Assembly (NCBI GenBank): GCA_023443125.1 | Contig: JAEZVO010000049.1 | Location: forward strand, 1-8,317 | Source: Actinomycetes bacterium | GTDB lineage: Bacteria > Actinomycetota > Actinomycetes > Propionibacteriales > Propionibacteriaceae | Length of the DNA stretch: 8,317 nucleotides | Direction of reading: 5' to 3' | Shown here: in pieces, positions 1 through 7,454 of the stretch | Layout of the letters: each line of letters opens with the position of its first letter | How positions within the stretch are numbered: position 1 is the first letter of the stretch | The notes under the pieces: model-generated | The model's input: only the letters and a program-made list of their open reading frames with translations | Databases searched by the model: none | What the model was told of the DNA's origin: nothing | Position numbers and translations under genes: made by a program

Positions 1-1044
1 CGCCTCCGCCGCCAGCACACTCCTGAAGACGCCGCGTGGGCGCTCACGCAGGTCTCGCTGCGGCGCGGCGCCGCCGCAAAGCTGGAGCGTGCCGACGAGA
101 TGTTGTTTACCCCGGCGGGGCTCGAGCAGGCCACCCGCACGACGGTGGCGAGGTGGCGGGCGCAGCGGTTCGTCGACGCGGGCGTGCGGCGGGTGTGGGA
201 CGTCGGTTGCGGCATCGGATCCGACGCCATGGCCTTCGCCGAGGCCGGGCTCGACGTCGTCGCCATCGATGCTGACCCCGCCACCGTAGAGATCGCGACG
301 TGGAACCTCGCCCTCGTGGGGGCCGGGCCGGCACGCCTGGGGTTGGCCGAGGAGCTCACCATTCCCGACGGCGACGCGGTCTTCCTCGACCCAGCCCGGC
401 GCACCGCACGCGGCCGCACGTGGAACGTCGCACACTTCACCCCGCCGTGGGGCCTGGTGATGGACTACGTAGCCAGCACTCGGTTCGTGTGTGTGAAGCT
501 CGGCCCCGGCGTGCCGAAGGAGATCCTGCCCGGGCAGGTGCAGTGCTGCTGGGTGTCCGACCGCGGCGACGTCTGCGAGGCGTCGCTGTGGAACCATGCG
601 ACGGGGCACGTCGCCGTGCGCATGGGGTCGCCCGTCGCGGAGCTGGGTCCTTCGGGCGTGCAACTCCCGGTGGCTGCGGTGGGGCGCTTCGTCGCTGAGC
701 CCGACGGCGCCGCCATCCGTGCGGGGCTCGTCGCGGAAAGCGCGGGCGGCGCGCCGGCCTGGCTGCTGGATGCGCACGTCGCGTACCTCTCGTCGGATGA
801 GCCGCTCACCTCGCCGTGGCTCACCTGCTTCGAGGTGGACGCCGTGCTGCCCTTCGACCGCAAAGCGCTCGCCCGCTACGTGCGCGAGCACACCATCGGC
901 ACCCTGGAAATCAAGCAGCGCGCCCTCGACGTCGACCCGGCCGCACTGCGTCGGCAGCTTAAACCGAAGGGCCCGAACCAGGCCACGATCATCCTGGCCC
1001 GCACCGTCGACGGCGCCCGCGCCATCGTCGCGCACCGCTGCTGA
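1..1044 (+). CDS. Class I SAM-dependent methyltransferase with THUMP-like C-terminal domain (5' end cut off by window)
   Basis: The frame is open from base 1, so the start lies outside the window; 347 residues are visible. The visible part begins with a helical region rich in Arg and Ala. A Rossmann methyltransferase core follows: the SAM-binding motif I is DVGCGIGSD, starting at about visible residue 67, with the acidic post-I strand VVAIDAD after it. A DPARR motif at about residue 130 is typical of this actinobacterial family. The C-terminal part (roughly residues 275-347), with GTLEIKQRALDVDP and the following LRRQL/ATIILAR stretch, matches the THUMP-like domain found at the end of these proteins. 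The likely role is RNA or protein methylation, but no substrate can be read from the sequence. In many actinobacteria a gene of this type sits just upstream of groES, as here. The last codon and stop (TGC TGA) seem to be supplied by the antisense bioB fragment beginning at about 1039, so the native last residues may be replaced. Confidence 0.88.
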   Translation, partial: RLRRQHTPEDAAWALTQVSLRRGAAAKLERADEMLFTPAGLEQATRTTVARWRAQRFVDAGVRRVWDVGCGIGSDAMAFAEAGLDVVAIDADPATVEIATWNLALVGAGPARLGLAEELTIPDGDAVFLDPARRTARGRTWNVAHFTPPWGLVMDYVASTRFVCVKLGPGVPKEILPGQVQCCWVSDRGDVCEASLWNHATGHVAVRMGSPVAELGPSGVQLPVAAVGRFVAEPDGAAIRAGLVAESAGGAPAWLLDAHVAYLSSDEPLTSPWLTCFEVDAVLPFDRKALARYVREHTIGTLEIKQRALDVDPAALRRQLKPKGPNQATIILARTVDGARAIVAHRC

Positions 1045-1336
1045 GCCCGGCCTCGCGCGCCATCTGTACGGTGCGCACCCGGTCGGCGTGGGTGTGTGTG
1101 GTGCACACATCCGGGTAGTGCGAGGCGGAGGTGTTGTAGTTGTGGTTGTACGCGTCGACGCCGAACTCCGCCAGCCGCTCGGCCTGCCCGGGCTTGAGAA
1201 TGCCGATGCACGCTGCCACCTCCACGCTCGGGTGGCGCTCCTTCACGCTGTGCGCGATGGAGCCGACGCGTTCCACGTCGCGATTGCTCGGCCCGTTGCC
1301 CGACGACACCAGGCACACCGAGCGCGCCCCGCCTGC
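1039..1336 (-). pseudogene. bioB: Internal fragment of biotin synthase BioB (remnant)
   Basis: Read on the minus strand, about 97 codons match the middle of the radical-SAM enzyme biotin synthase, which inserts sulfur into dethiobiotin. Recognisable pieces in order are ARSVCLVSSGNGPSNRD, VEVAACIGILKPGQAERL, the hallmark YNHN motif followed by NTS, CTTHTHADR and AREAGLS. The N-terminal part with the CxxxCxxC iron-sulfur motif is missing, and so is the C-terminal half, so it cannot be active. There is no internal stop and the motifs are undecayed. The similarity stops abruptly at both ends, at about 1040 next to the methyltransferase stop and at about 1330-1336 next to pxpC. The fragment is flanked by the 8-bp direct repeat CGCACCGC at 1031-1038 and 1337-1344. 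It could be a recent insertion/deletion scar or an assembly chimera. The family identification is firm; the exact edges are approximate. Confidence 0.8.
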
Positions 1337-2089
1337 CGCACCGCATTCCTGTCGGGCGAGCGGCTGCTCGGCAACTCCGGCTGCGCCGCGCTCGAACTCG
1401 GCTTTGGGCAGGCAGAGATTCGCGCGACGGGCGCCCTCACCCTCGCGCTCACCGGCGCGCCCCGGCCCGCGCGTGCCGGCGGGCGTGCCGTCGGCCACGC
1501 CACGGTGTTCACCCTCGGCGACGGCGAAACCCTCCACCTCGGCGCCCCGACGAGCGGCCTGCGCACGTACCTGCACGTGCGCGGGGGAGTGGTGGAGGTG
1601 GCGCCGGTGTTGGGATCGCGCTCCACCGACACCCTCGCGGGCCTCGGCCCGGCCCCGCTCCAATCGGGCAGCGAGGTGCCCGTCGGGGATGCGCCTAGCG
1701 GCTGGTGGCCGGGCATCGATTGGATTCCCCAGCCCGAACCGCAACCGGCGGTGCTGCGCTTCCTGCCTGGCCCGAGAGCCGACTGGGTGGCGCCGCTCGC
1801 CGGCACCTCGTGGCGGGCATCGTCGGCGATGGACCGTGTCGGAGTACGCCTCGAAGGCGAGCCGCTGGCGTGGCTGCGCAGCGGCGAACTGCCTAGCGAG
1901 GGCGTGGTCGAGGGGGCCGTCCAGGTGCCGCCCGACGGCCAACCCATCTGCTTCTTGGCCGACCACCCAGTTACCGGCGGGTACCCCGTCGCGGGTGTGC
2001 TCACGCAAGAATCGGTGGCGCGCGCGGCGCAGTTACGGCCCGGAGAAGAGGTCGAATTGCAGCCGGATTCTGGCACTCGGTTGAATTGA
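1337..2089 (+). pseudogene. pxpC: 5-oxoprolinase subunit C (PxpC / KipA, biotin-dependent carboxyltransferase family), N-terminus missing
   Basis: About 249 residues match the PxpC family (formerly KipA or allophanate hydrolase subunit 2-like). PxpC works with PxpA and PxpB to open 5-oxoproline to glutamate using ATP. Recognition starts at RTAFLSGERLLGN and continues through GLRTYLHVRGG, PVLGSRSTDTLAGLGP, the SAMDRVGVRLEG region and VPPDGQPICFLADHPVTGGYP, ending with RAAQLRPGEEVEL. Family members are about 285-300 residues long and begin about 35-40 residues earlier, with a segment containing a VQDLGRPG-like motif. That segment is absent here, and antisense bioB sequence stands in its place. 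The frame happens to stay open upstream into the bioB and methyltransferase region, but that upstream translation resembles nothing. No pxpA or pxpB is in the window. The 3' end is intact, and its TGA (2087-2089) lies inside the first CIRCE operator of groES. It is probably non-functional, or a chimeric join. Confidence 0.83.
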
Positions 2090-2096
2090 GTGCTAA
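2070..2096 (+). promoter_or_regulatory. CIRCE operator 1 (HrcA repressor site) upstream of groESL
   Basis: The site is an inverted repeat, CTGGCACTC - 9 nt - GAGTGCTAA, against the CIRCE consensus TTAGCACTC-N9-GAGTGCTAA. The right arm is perfect; the left arm differs at two positions. The spacer is exactly 9 nt. HrcA binds such sites and represses chaperone genes until heat or misfolding load inactivates it. The site overlaps the end of the pxpC remnant and the probable -35 hexamer. Confidence 0.9.
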
Positions 2097-2108
2097 CAGG
2101 GGTATAGC
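2081..2108 (+). promoter_or_regulatory. Putative housekeeping-type promoter of groES-groEL
   Basis: TTGAAT (2081-2086) is followed after 16 nt by TATAGC (2103-2108). The -35 box sits inside the spacer of CIRCE 1, and the expected start site falls at the edge of CIRCE 2. This places the promoter under direct HrcA control at both ends. The -10 is a moderate match, so the assignment rests partly on position. Confidence 0.55.
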
Positions 2109-2115
2109 TTTGGGA

Positions 2116-2142
2116 TTGGCACTCGACGTGGTTGGGTGCCAA
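2116..2142 (+). promoter_or_regulatory. CIRCE operator 2 (HrcA repressor site) in the groESL leader
   Basis: This is a second inverted repeat with the same geometry, TTGGCACTC - 9 nt - GGGTGCCAA, located 19 nt after the first. It departs from consensus symmetrically (GG in place of AG, GCC in place of GCT) but keeps the 9-nt spacer. It lies just downstream of the predicted -10 box, so HrcA bound here would block initiation or early elongation. Confidence 0.85.
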
Positions 2143-2192
2143 CGCCGTGCGGCACCGCGACGACGCTCGGCAACCCCAATTGGACATTGCAC

Positions 2193-2212
2193 CCCGGCGC
2201 CACGCCGCCGGG
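2193..2212 (+). other. Small hairpin in the groES 5' untranslated region
   Basis: CCCGGCG (2193-2199) pairs with CGCCGGG (2206-2212) around a 6-nt loop and ends 10 nt before the ribosome binding site. It may be incidental in GC-rich DNA. It could also influence translation or transcript stability. No known thermosensor family is recognised. Confidence 0.35.
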
Positions 2213-2222
2213 TTAACCAGAC

Positions 2223-2229
2223 AGGAAGG
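2223..2229 (+). promoter_or_regulatory. Ribosome binding site that fixes the groES start
   Basis: AGGAAGG ends 8 nt before the GTG at 2238. An in-frame GTG at 2229 overlaps this Shine-Dalgarno sequence and would add three residues (MFD) not expected in GroES. The start at 2238 is therefore preferred. Confidence 0.75.
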
Positions 2230-2237
2230 TGTTTGAC

Positions 2238-2537
2238 GTGGCAGTCACGATCAAGCCTCTTGAGGACCGCGTCCTCGTTGAGCCCCTCGAAGCCGAGCAG
2301 ACCACCGCTTCCGGGCTCGTCATCCCTGACACCGCCAAGGAGAAGCCCCAGGAGGGTCGCGTCGTCGCTACCGGCCCCGGTCGCTTCGACAACGACGGCG
2401 CCAAGCGCGTCCCCATGGACGTTGCCGAGGGCGACGTCGTCGTTTTCTCCAAGTACGGCGGCACCGAACTCAAGTACGACGGCAAGGAGTACCTGCTCCT
2501 CAACGCACGCGACATCCTCGCCGTCGTCTCCAAGTAA
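2238..2537 (+). CDS. groES: Co-chaperonin GroES (Hsp10)
   Basis: The product is a 99-residue protein of normal GroES length. GroES forms the heptameric lid that caps the GroEL ring during ATP-dependent folding in the cytoplasm. The N-terminus MAVTIKPLEDRVLVEPLEAE is the family signature. The mobile loop TTASGLVIPDTAKEKPQEG, with its hydrophobic IP contact to GroEL, is intact. The C-terminal GGTELKYDGKEYLLLNARDILAVV is also canonical. GTG at 2238 is chosen as start because of the AGGAAGG ribosome binding site 8 nt upstream and the family N-terminus. It is the first gene of the groES-groEL operon, with groEL 12 nt downstream. Two CIRCE operators upstream indicate HrcA heat-shock control. Confidence 0.97.
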   Translation: MAVTIKPLEDRVLVEPLEAEQTTASGLVIPDTAKEKPQEGRVVATGPGRFDNDGAKRVPMDVAEGDVVVFSKYGGTELKYDGKEYLLLNARDILAVVSK

Positions 2538-2549
2538 GGAGCGCAACTC

Positions 2550-4139
<1,590 letters not shown>

Positions 4140-4157
4140 TCTCGTTGAGTCAACCAT

Positions 4158-4192
4158 CGGTGCCCCGGGAGCTGCACGGCCCCGGGGCACCG
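4158..4192 (+). terminator. Strong hairpin after groEL, probable terminator
   Basis: CGGTGCCCCGGG (4158-4169) and CCCGGGGCACCG (4181-4192) form a perfect 12-bp stem with an 11-nt loop, 18 nt past the groEL stop. Only scattered T residues follow (TCGTATCT), so it is a weak-tail intrinsic terminator of the kind common in high-GC actinobacteria. It separates the chaperonin operon from guaB. Confidence 0.75.
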
Positions 4193-4238
4193 TCGTATCT
4201 GCGGTGGCTGGCCGCACCGTCGTCGCGGCGCATGTGGG

Positions 4239-4244
4239 TAGAAT
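4239..4244 (+). promoter_or_regulatory. Possible -10 box of the guaB operon
   Basis: TAGAAT lies 40 nt before the guaB ATG and after the groEL terminator, as expected for an independent promoter. No convincing -35 hexamer is visible 16-18 nt upstream, so the call is weak. Confidence 0.35.
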
Positions 4245-4284
4245 CGCTGGCAGTGCCCATTGAACGGAGCGTGAGAGGCGAGGA

Positions 4285-5799
4285 ATGACGACACCAGCTG
4301 AAGCACCCGGACCATTCGACTACCTTGGGCTCACCTACGACGACGTCCTGTTGCTGCCGGGCGAGACCGACGTGATCCCCTCCGAAGTCGACACCACTAC
4401 GCGCTTCACCCGTGAGCTCTCGTTGAAGCTGCCCGTCGTGTCGGCCGCGATGGACACCGTCACCGAGTCCCGCATGGCCATCGCGATGGCACGCCAAGGC
4501 GGCCTCGGCGTGCTGCACCGCAACCTCTCCATGGAAGACCAGGCCTACCAGGTTGACCTGGTGAAACGCACCCAGACCGGGCGCATCTCCAACCCCGTCA
4601 CCATCGGCCCCGACGCCACGCTCGACGACCTCGACAAACTCTGCGGCCAATACCGCATCTCCGGCCTGCCCGTCGTCGACGAGCGCAACACGCTGCTCGG
4701 CATCTGCACCAACCGCGACCTGCGCTTCACACCCGTCGCCGAGTGGGAATCGACGCTCGTGCGCGACGTCATGACCCCCATGCCGCTCATCACCGCGCCG
4801 GAAGACATTTCCCGCGACGACGCCACCGCACTGCTGCGCAAGCACAAGCGCGAGCGCCTGCCGCTCGTCGACACCGACGGTAAGCTCACCGGCCTCATCA
4901 CGGTGAAAGATTTCGTGAAGTCGGAGCAGTTCCCGAACGCATCCAAAGACGCGCACGGGCGTCTACTCGTCGGCGCCGCCGTCGGGTACTTCGGTGAATC
5001 GTGGGAGCGCGCCAACCTGCTCATCGAGGCCGGCGTGGACGTGCTCGTCGTCGATACTGCGCACGGCCACGCGAAGCTGCTGCTCGACATGATCCGCAAA
5101 CTCAAGGCCGACAAAGCCTCCGACGGCGTGCAGATCGTCGGCGGCAACGTCGCCACCCGCGCGGGCGCGCAGGCACTCGTCGACGCGGGCGTAGACGCCG
5201 TCAAGGTGGGCGTCGGCCCAGGCTCCATTTGCACGACGCGCGTCGTCGCCGGCGTCGGGGTGCCCCAGGTGAGCGCCGTGTACGACGCGTCGCTCGCCTG
5301 CAAACCAGCCGGCGTGCCAGTGATCGCCGACGGCGGCCTCCAGTACTCCGGCGACGTGGCGAAGGCCCTGGTCGCAGGCGCGAGCAGCGTCATGGTGGGC
5401 TCGCTGCTGGCCGGCTGCGAGGAGTCGCCGGGCGAGACGGTGTTCATCAACGGCAAGCAGTACAAGCAGTACCGCGGTATGGGCTCGCTCGGCGCCATGA
5501 GCTCGCGCGGCAAGAAGTCGTACTCAAAGGACCGCTATTTCCAAGCCGACGTGATGAGCGACGACGAGCTCATCGCTGAGGGCATCGAGGGCCAGGTGCA
5601 GTACCGCGGGCCGGTGAAGTCCGTCGTGCATCAGCTCGTCGGCGGCCTGCATCAGTCGATGTTCTACGTCGGCGCCCGCACGGTGCCCGAGCTGCAGGAG
5701 CGCGGCAAGTTCGTGCGCATCACCGCCGCCGGCTTGAAGGAATCGCACCCTCACGACGTGCAGAACATCGTGGAAGCCCCCAACTACGCGCGCCGATAA
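4285..5799 (+). CDS. guaB: Inosine-5'-monophosphate dehydrogenase
   Basis: The 504-residue enzyme oxidises IMP to XMP with NAD+, the committed step to guanine nucleotides, in the cytoplasm. The N-terminal barrel segment LTYDDVLLLPGETDVIPSEV and the PVVSAAMDTVTE strand are typical. A tandem CBS (Bateman) module follows at about residues 99-155 and 159-213, giving purine-nucleotide control. The barrel then resumes with GVDVLVVDTAHGH. The catalytic loop GVGPGSICTTR carries the nucleophile Cys316. D349 in DGGLQYSGD contacts the IMP ribose. The flap pair Arg417-Tyr418 in KDRYFQ activates water for hydrolysis. All key residues are present, so this is the functional IMPDH. A GAGAGG ribosome binding site sits 6 nt before the ATG. 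It is the first gene of a three-gene operon, with guaB3 18 nt downstream. Confidence 0.97.
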   Translation: MTTPAEAPGPFDYLGLTYDDVLLLPGETDVIPSEVDTTTRFTRELSLKLPVVSAAMDTVTESRMAIAMARQGGLGVLHRNLSMEDQAYQVDLVKRTQTGRISNPVTIGPDATLDDLDKLCGQYRISGLPVVDERNTLLGICTNRDLRFTPVAEWESTLVRDVMTPMPLITAPEDISRDDATALLRKHKRERLPLVDTDGKLTGLITVKDFVKSEQFPNASKDAHGRLLVGAAVGYFGESWERANLLIEAGVDVLVVDTAHGHAKLLLDMIRKLKADKASDGVQIVGGNVATRAGAQALVDAGVDAVKVGVGPGSICTTRVVAGVGVPQVSAVYDASLACKPAGVPVIADGGLQYSGDVAKALVAGASSVMVGSLLAGCEESPGETVFINGKQYKQYRGMGSLGAMSSRGKKSYSKDRYFQADVMSDDELIAEGIEGQVQYRGPVKSVVHQLVGGLHQSMFYVGARTVPELQERGKFVRITAAGLKESHPHDVQNIVEAPNYARR

Positions 5800-5817
5800 C
5801 CGGAGAAGATTGAGGAT

Positions 5818-6924
5818 ATGTACGAACTGAGTCACAGCAACCGCGCCACCCCCGCGTACAGTTTCGACGACGTCGCGATCGCACCGCAGCGACGCACGCG
5901 CAGCGACTCCGAGGTGGACCTCACCTGGAAGATCGACGCCATCACCTTCGACGTTCCCATCTGCGCGGCGCCGATGGATTCGGTGATGTCGCCGGAGACA
6001 GCCATCAAGATGGGGCAGCTGGGCGGCCTGGGCGTGCTCAACCTCGAAGGGCTGTGGACCCGCTATGAGGACCCGACGGCGCAGTACGAGGCGCTGACCG
6101 GCCCACTCGACCAGGTGACCGTCACCCGGCGCATGCAGGAGACCTACGCCGAACCCATCAAGCGCGAGCTCATCGAAGCCAGGCTGCGGCAGATCCGCGA
6201 CGCGGGGGTGCCCGTCGCGGCGTCGCTGTCGCCCGCACGTACGCAGGAGTTTGCCGACGTCATCGAGGGCGCTGGGCTTGATTTCCTCGTGATCCGCGGC
6301 ACGACGGTGTCCGCCGAGCACGTGGGCGGTGGCGACGACGTGCTCAACCTCAAGGAATTCATCTACCACCTCGATACCCCCGTCCTCGTGGGCGGCGTGG
6401 CGACGTATCGCGCCGCATTGCACCTCATGCGTTCCGGCGCGGCGGGTGTGCTCGTCGGATTTGGTGGCGGCGCGACGCACACCACCGCGTCGGTGCTGGG
6501 CATTGAGGTGCCGATGGCGTCGGCGGTGTTCGACGTGGCTGAGGCTCGTCGTGACTATCTGGAGGAGTCCGGCGGGCGCTACGTGCACATCATCGCTGAC
6601 GGTGCCGTCGGGCGTTCAGGTGATATCGCGAAGGCCATCGCGTGCGGAGCCGACGCCGTGATGGTGGGCTCGCCGCTCGCTCGCGCGGCGGAGGCGCCGG
6701 GCAAGGGCTGGCACTGGGGCCCCGAGGCCTGGCACCGCACGCTGCCGCGTGGCGAGCGCACCTTCTTCGAGCAGGTGGGTTCGTTGGAGGAAGTGGTGGT
6801 GGGCCCGTCGCGTGTGCCCGACGGCACCATGAACCTGGCCGGTGGCCTGCGCAAGGCGATGGCCATGACGGGTTACACCGACGTGAAGAGTTTCCAGCGC
6901 AGCAACCTCATTCTCCACCGATGA
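5818..6924 (+). CDS. guaB3: GuaB3 family IMP dehydrogenase-related protein
   Basis: The 368-residue TIM-barrel protein is a paralogue of the upstream guaB and lacks CBS domains. It starts YSFDDVAIAPQRRTR, then PICAAPMDSVMSPETA and GQLGGLGVLNLEGLW, all GuaB3 marks. The phosphate-binding region ADGAVGRSGDIAKAIACGADAVM (D261) and the GSPLARAAEAPGKGW tail are also typical. The loop that holds the catalytic Cys in IMPDH (GVGPGSICTT) reads GFGGGATHTT, so His221 stands where the Cys would be. The Arg-Tyr flap is not recognisable. The protein therefore probably cannot form the covalent nucleotide intermediate used by IMPDH and GMP reductase, although nucleotide binding may persist. Some cyanobacterial GuaB3 proteins have been reported as active IMPDHs; that should not be carried over here without checking the Cys. 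A CGGAGAAG ribosome binding site precedes the ATG. The stop overlaps the next gene. Confidence 0.93.
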   Translation: MYELSHSNRATPAYSFDDVAIAPQRRTRSDSEVDLTWKIDAITFDVPICAAPMDSVMSPETAIKMGQLGGLGVLNLEGLWTRYEDPTAQYEALTGPLDQVTVTRRMQETYAEPIKRELIEARLRQIRDAGVPVAASLSPARTQEFADVIEGAGLDFLVIRGTTVSAEHVGGGDDVLNLKEFIYHLDTPVLVGGVATYRAALHLMRSGAAGVLVGFGGGATHTTASVLGIEVPMASAVFDVAEARRDYLEESGGRYVHIIADGAVGRSGDIAKAIACGADAVMVGSPLARAAEAPGKGWHWGPEAWHRTLPRGERTFFEQVGSLEEVVVGPSRVPDGTMNLAGGLRKAMAMTGYTDVKSFQRSNLILHR

Positions 6925-7220
6925 CGAACGACGAGGCCCGCGCCGAACTGCACCGATTGCGCGACAGCATCGACAACCTGGACTCGATGCTGGTGCACCT
7001 GCTGGCCGAGCGTTTCAAGGTCACGCAACGCGTGGGGGAGTTGAAGGCGACGCACAACATGCCGCCCGCCGACCCCGCCCGCGAGGCCCAGCAGATCGAG
7101 CGCCTGCGCGCGCTTGCGAAGGAATCCCAGCTCGACCCCGAGTTCGCCGAGAAGTTTCTCCAGTTCATCGTGCGCGAGGTGGTCCGCCACCACGAACAGA
7201 TCCGCGACGAGCAATCCTGA
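6921..7220 (+). CDS. Chorismate mutase, small AroQ-type
   Basis: The 99-residue all-helical protein matches the AroQ fold, which converts chorismate to prephenate on the way to Phe and Tyr and usually acts as an intertwined dimer. Aligned without gaps to the E. coli P-protein mutase domain, Arg14, Arg31, Lys42, Asp51, Arg54 and Glu55 correspond to catalytic-site residues R11, R28, K39, D48, R51 and E52. The last helix differs: V87 replaces S84 and H91 (in VVRHHE) replaces Q88. The ATG overlaps the guaB3 stop (ATGA), so translation is probably coupled and the gene belongs to the guaB operon. No prephenate dehydratase or other fusion domain is present. Mutase activity is likely but unproven because of the altered Gln position. 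Confidence 0.88.
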   Translation: MTNDEARAELHRLRDSIDNLDSMLVHLLAERFKVTQRVGELKATHNMPPADPAREAQQIERLRALAKESQLDPEFAEKFLQFIVREVVRHHEQIRDEQS

Positions 7221-7242
7221 GCGTTCCCCGGCCCCGGTCGTC

Positions 7243-7283
7243 GGTGGTTGAGTAGCGAGCGAAGCTCGCGTATCGAAACCACC
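7243..7283. repeat. REP-like imperfect palindrome 1
   Basis: The outer arms GGTGGTT (7243-7249) and AACCACC (7277-7283) pair, as does an inner stem GCGAGC (7255-7260) / GCTCGC (7264-7269) with a GAA loop. The core runs from GGTTGAG to TCGAAACC. Elements of this look are scattered through intergenic regions of many high-GC actinobacterial genomes. It lies 22 nt after the chorismate mutase stop and may act as a 3'-end hairpin. Confidence 0.7.
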
Positions 7284-7293
7284 CCCGCCCGCC

Positions 7294-7326
7294 GGTTGAG
7301 CCGGCCCGGAGGGCCATGTCGAAACC
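7294..7326. repeat. REP-like imperfect palindrome 2
   Basis: This element has the same ends as the one just upstream, GGTTGAG (7294-7300) and TCGAAACC (7319-7326), but a different inner stem, GGCCC (7303-7307) / GGGCC (7311-7315), with a GGA loop. The two form a tandem pair in the 234-bp space between chorismate mutase and the exported protein gene. No gene is seen in that space. Confidence 0.6.
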
Positions 7327-7376
7327 ATCCATTTCCTGGCACAAACCACCTCCTCAGACAGCAGAGCTAAAGAGAA

Positions 7377-7382
7377 TTGACA
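7377..7382 (+). promoter_or_regulatory. Possible -35 box for the exported protein gene
   Basis: TTGACA is a perfect -35 hexamer, located 73 nt before the ATG at 7455. No good -10 lies 16-18 nt downstream (TTCGCT is the best), and TAGCTT at 7395 is too close. It is a candidate only. Confidence 0.25.
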
Positions 7383-7454
7383 AACTGCGGGGGGTAGCTT
7401 CGCTGCTGAAGGGGGTTCAACCGGAGCTCCCACTGGAATTCAATGGGAGAATCC

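Noticed and set aside
596..1336. The pxpC frame stays open upstream to 596, suggesting a 497-residue fusion protein.
   Set aside because: The upstream part is an out-of-frame reading of the methyltransferase and of antisense bioB. It is rich in Arg, Ser and Pro and has no recognisable domain. PxpC similarity begins only at about 1337.
1031..1344. The bioB fragment read as an insertion sequence or integron-type cassette.
   Set aside because: There is no transposase, terminal inverted repeat or recombination site. Only the short direct repeat supports insertion, and microhomology explains it equally well.
989..2008. A 339-codon minus-strand frame containing the bioB segment.
   Set aside because: Only the part between about 1039 and 1336 resembles BioB. 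The rest is antisense to pxpC and the methyltransferase.
5524..6588. A 354-codon minus-strand frame opposite guaB and guaB3.
   Set aside because: It is a His/Arg/Val-rich shadow translation without motifs, and both plus-strand genes under it are clear.
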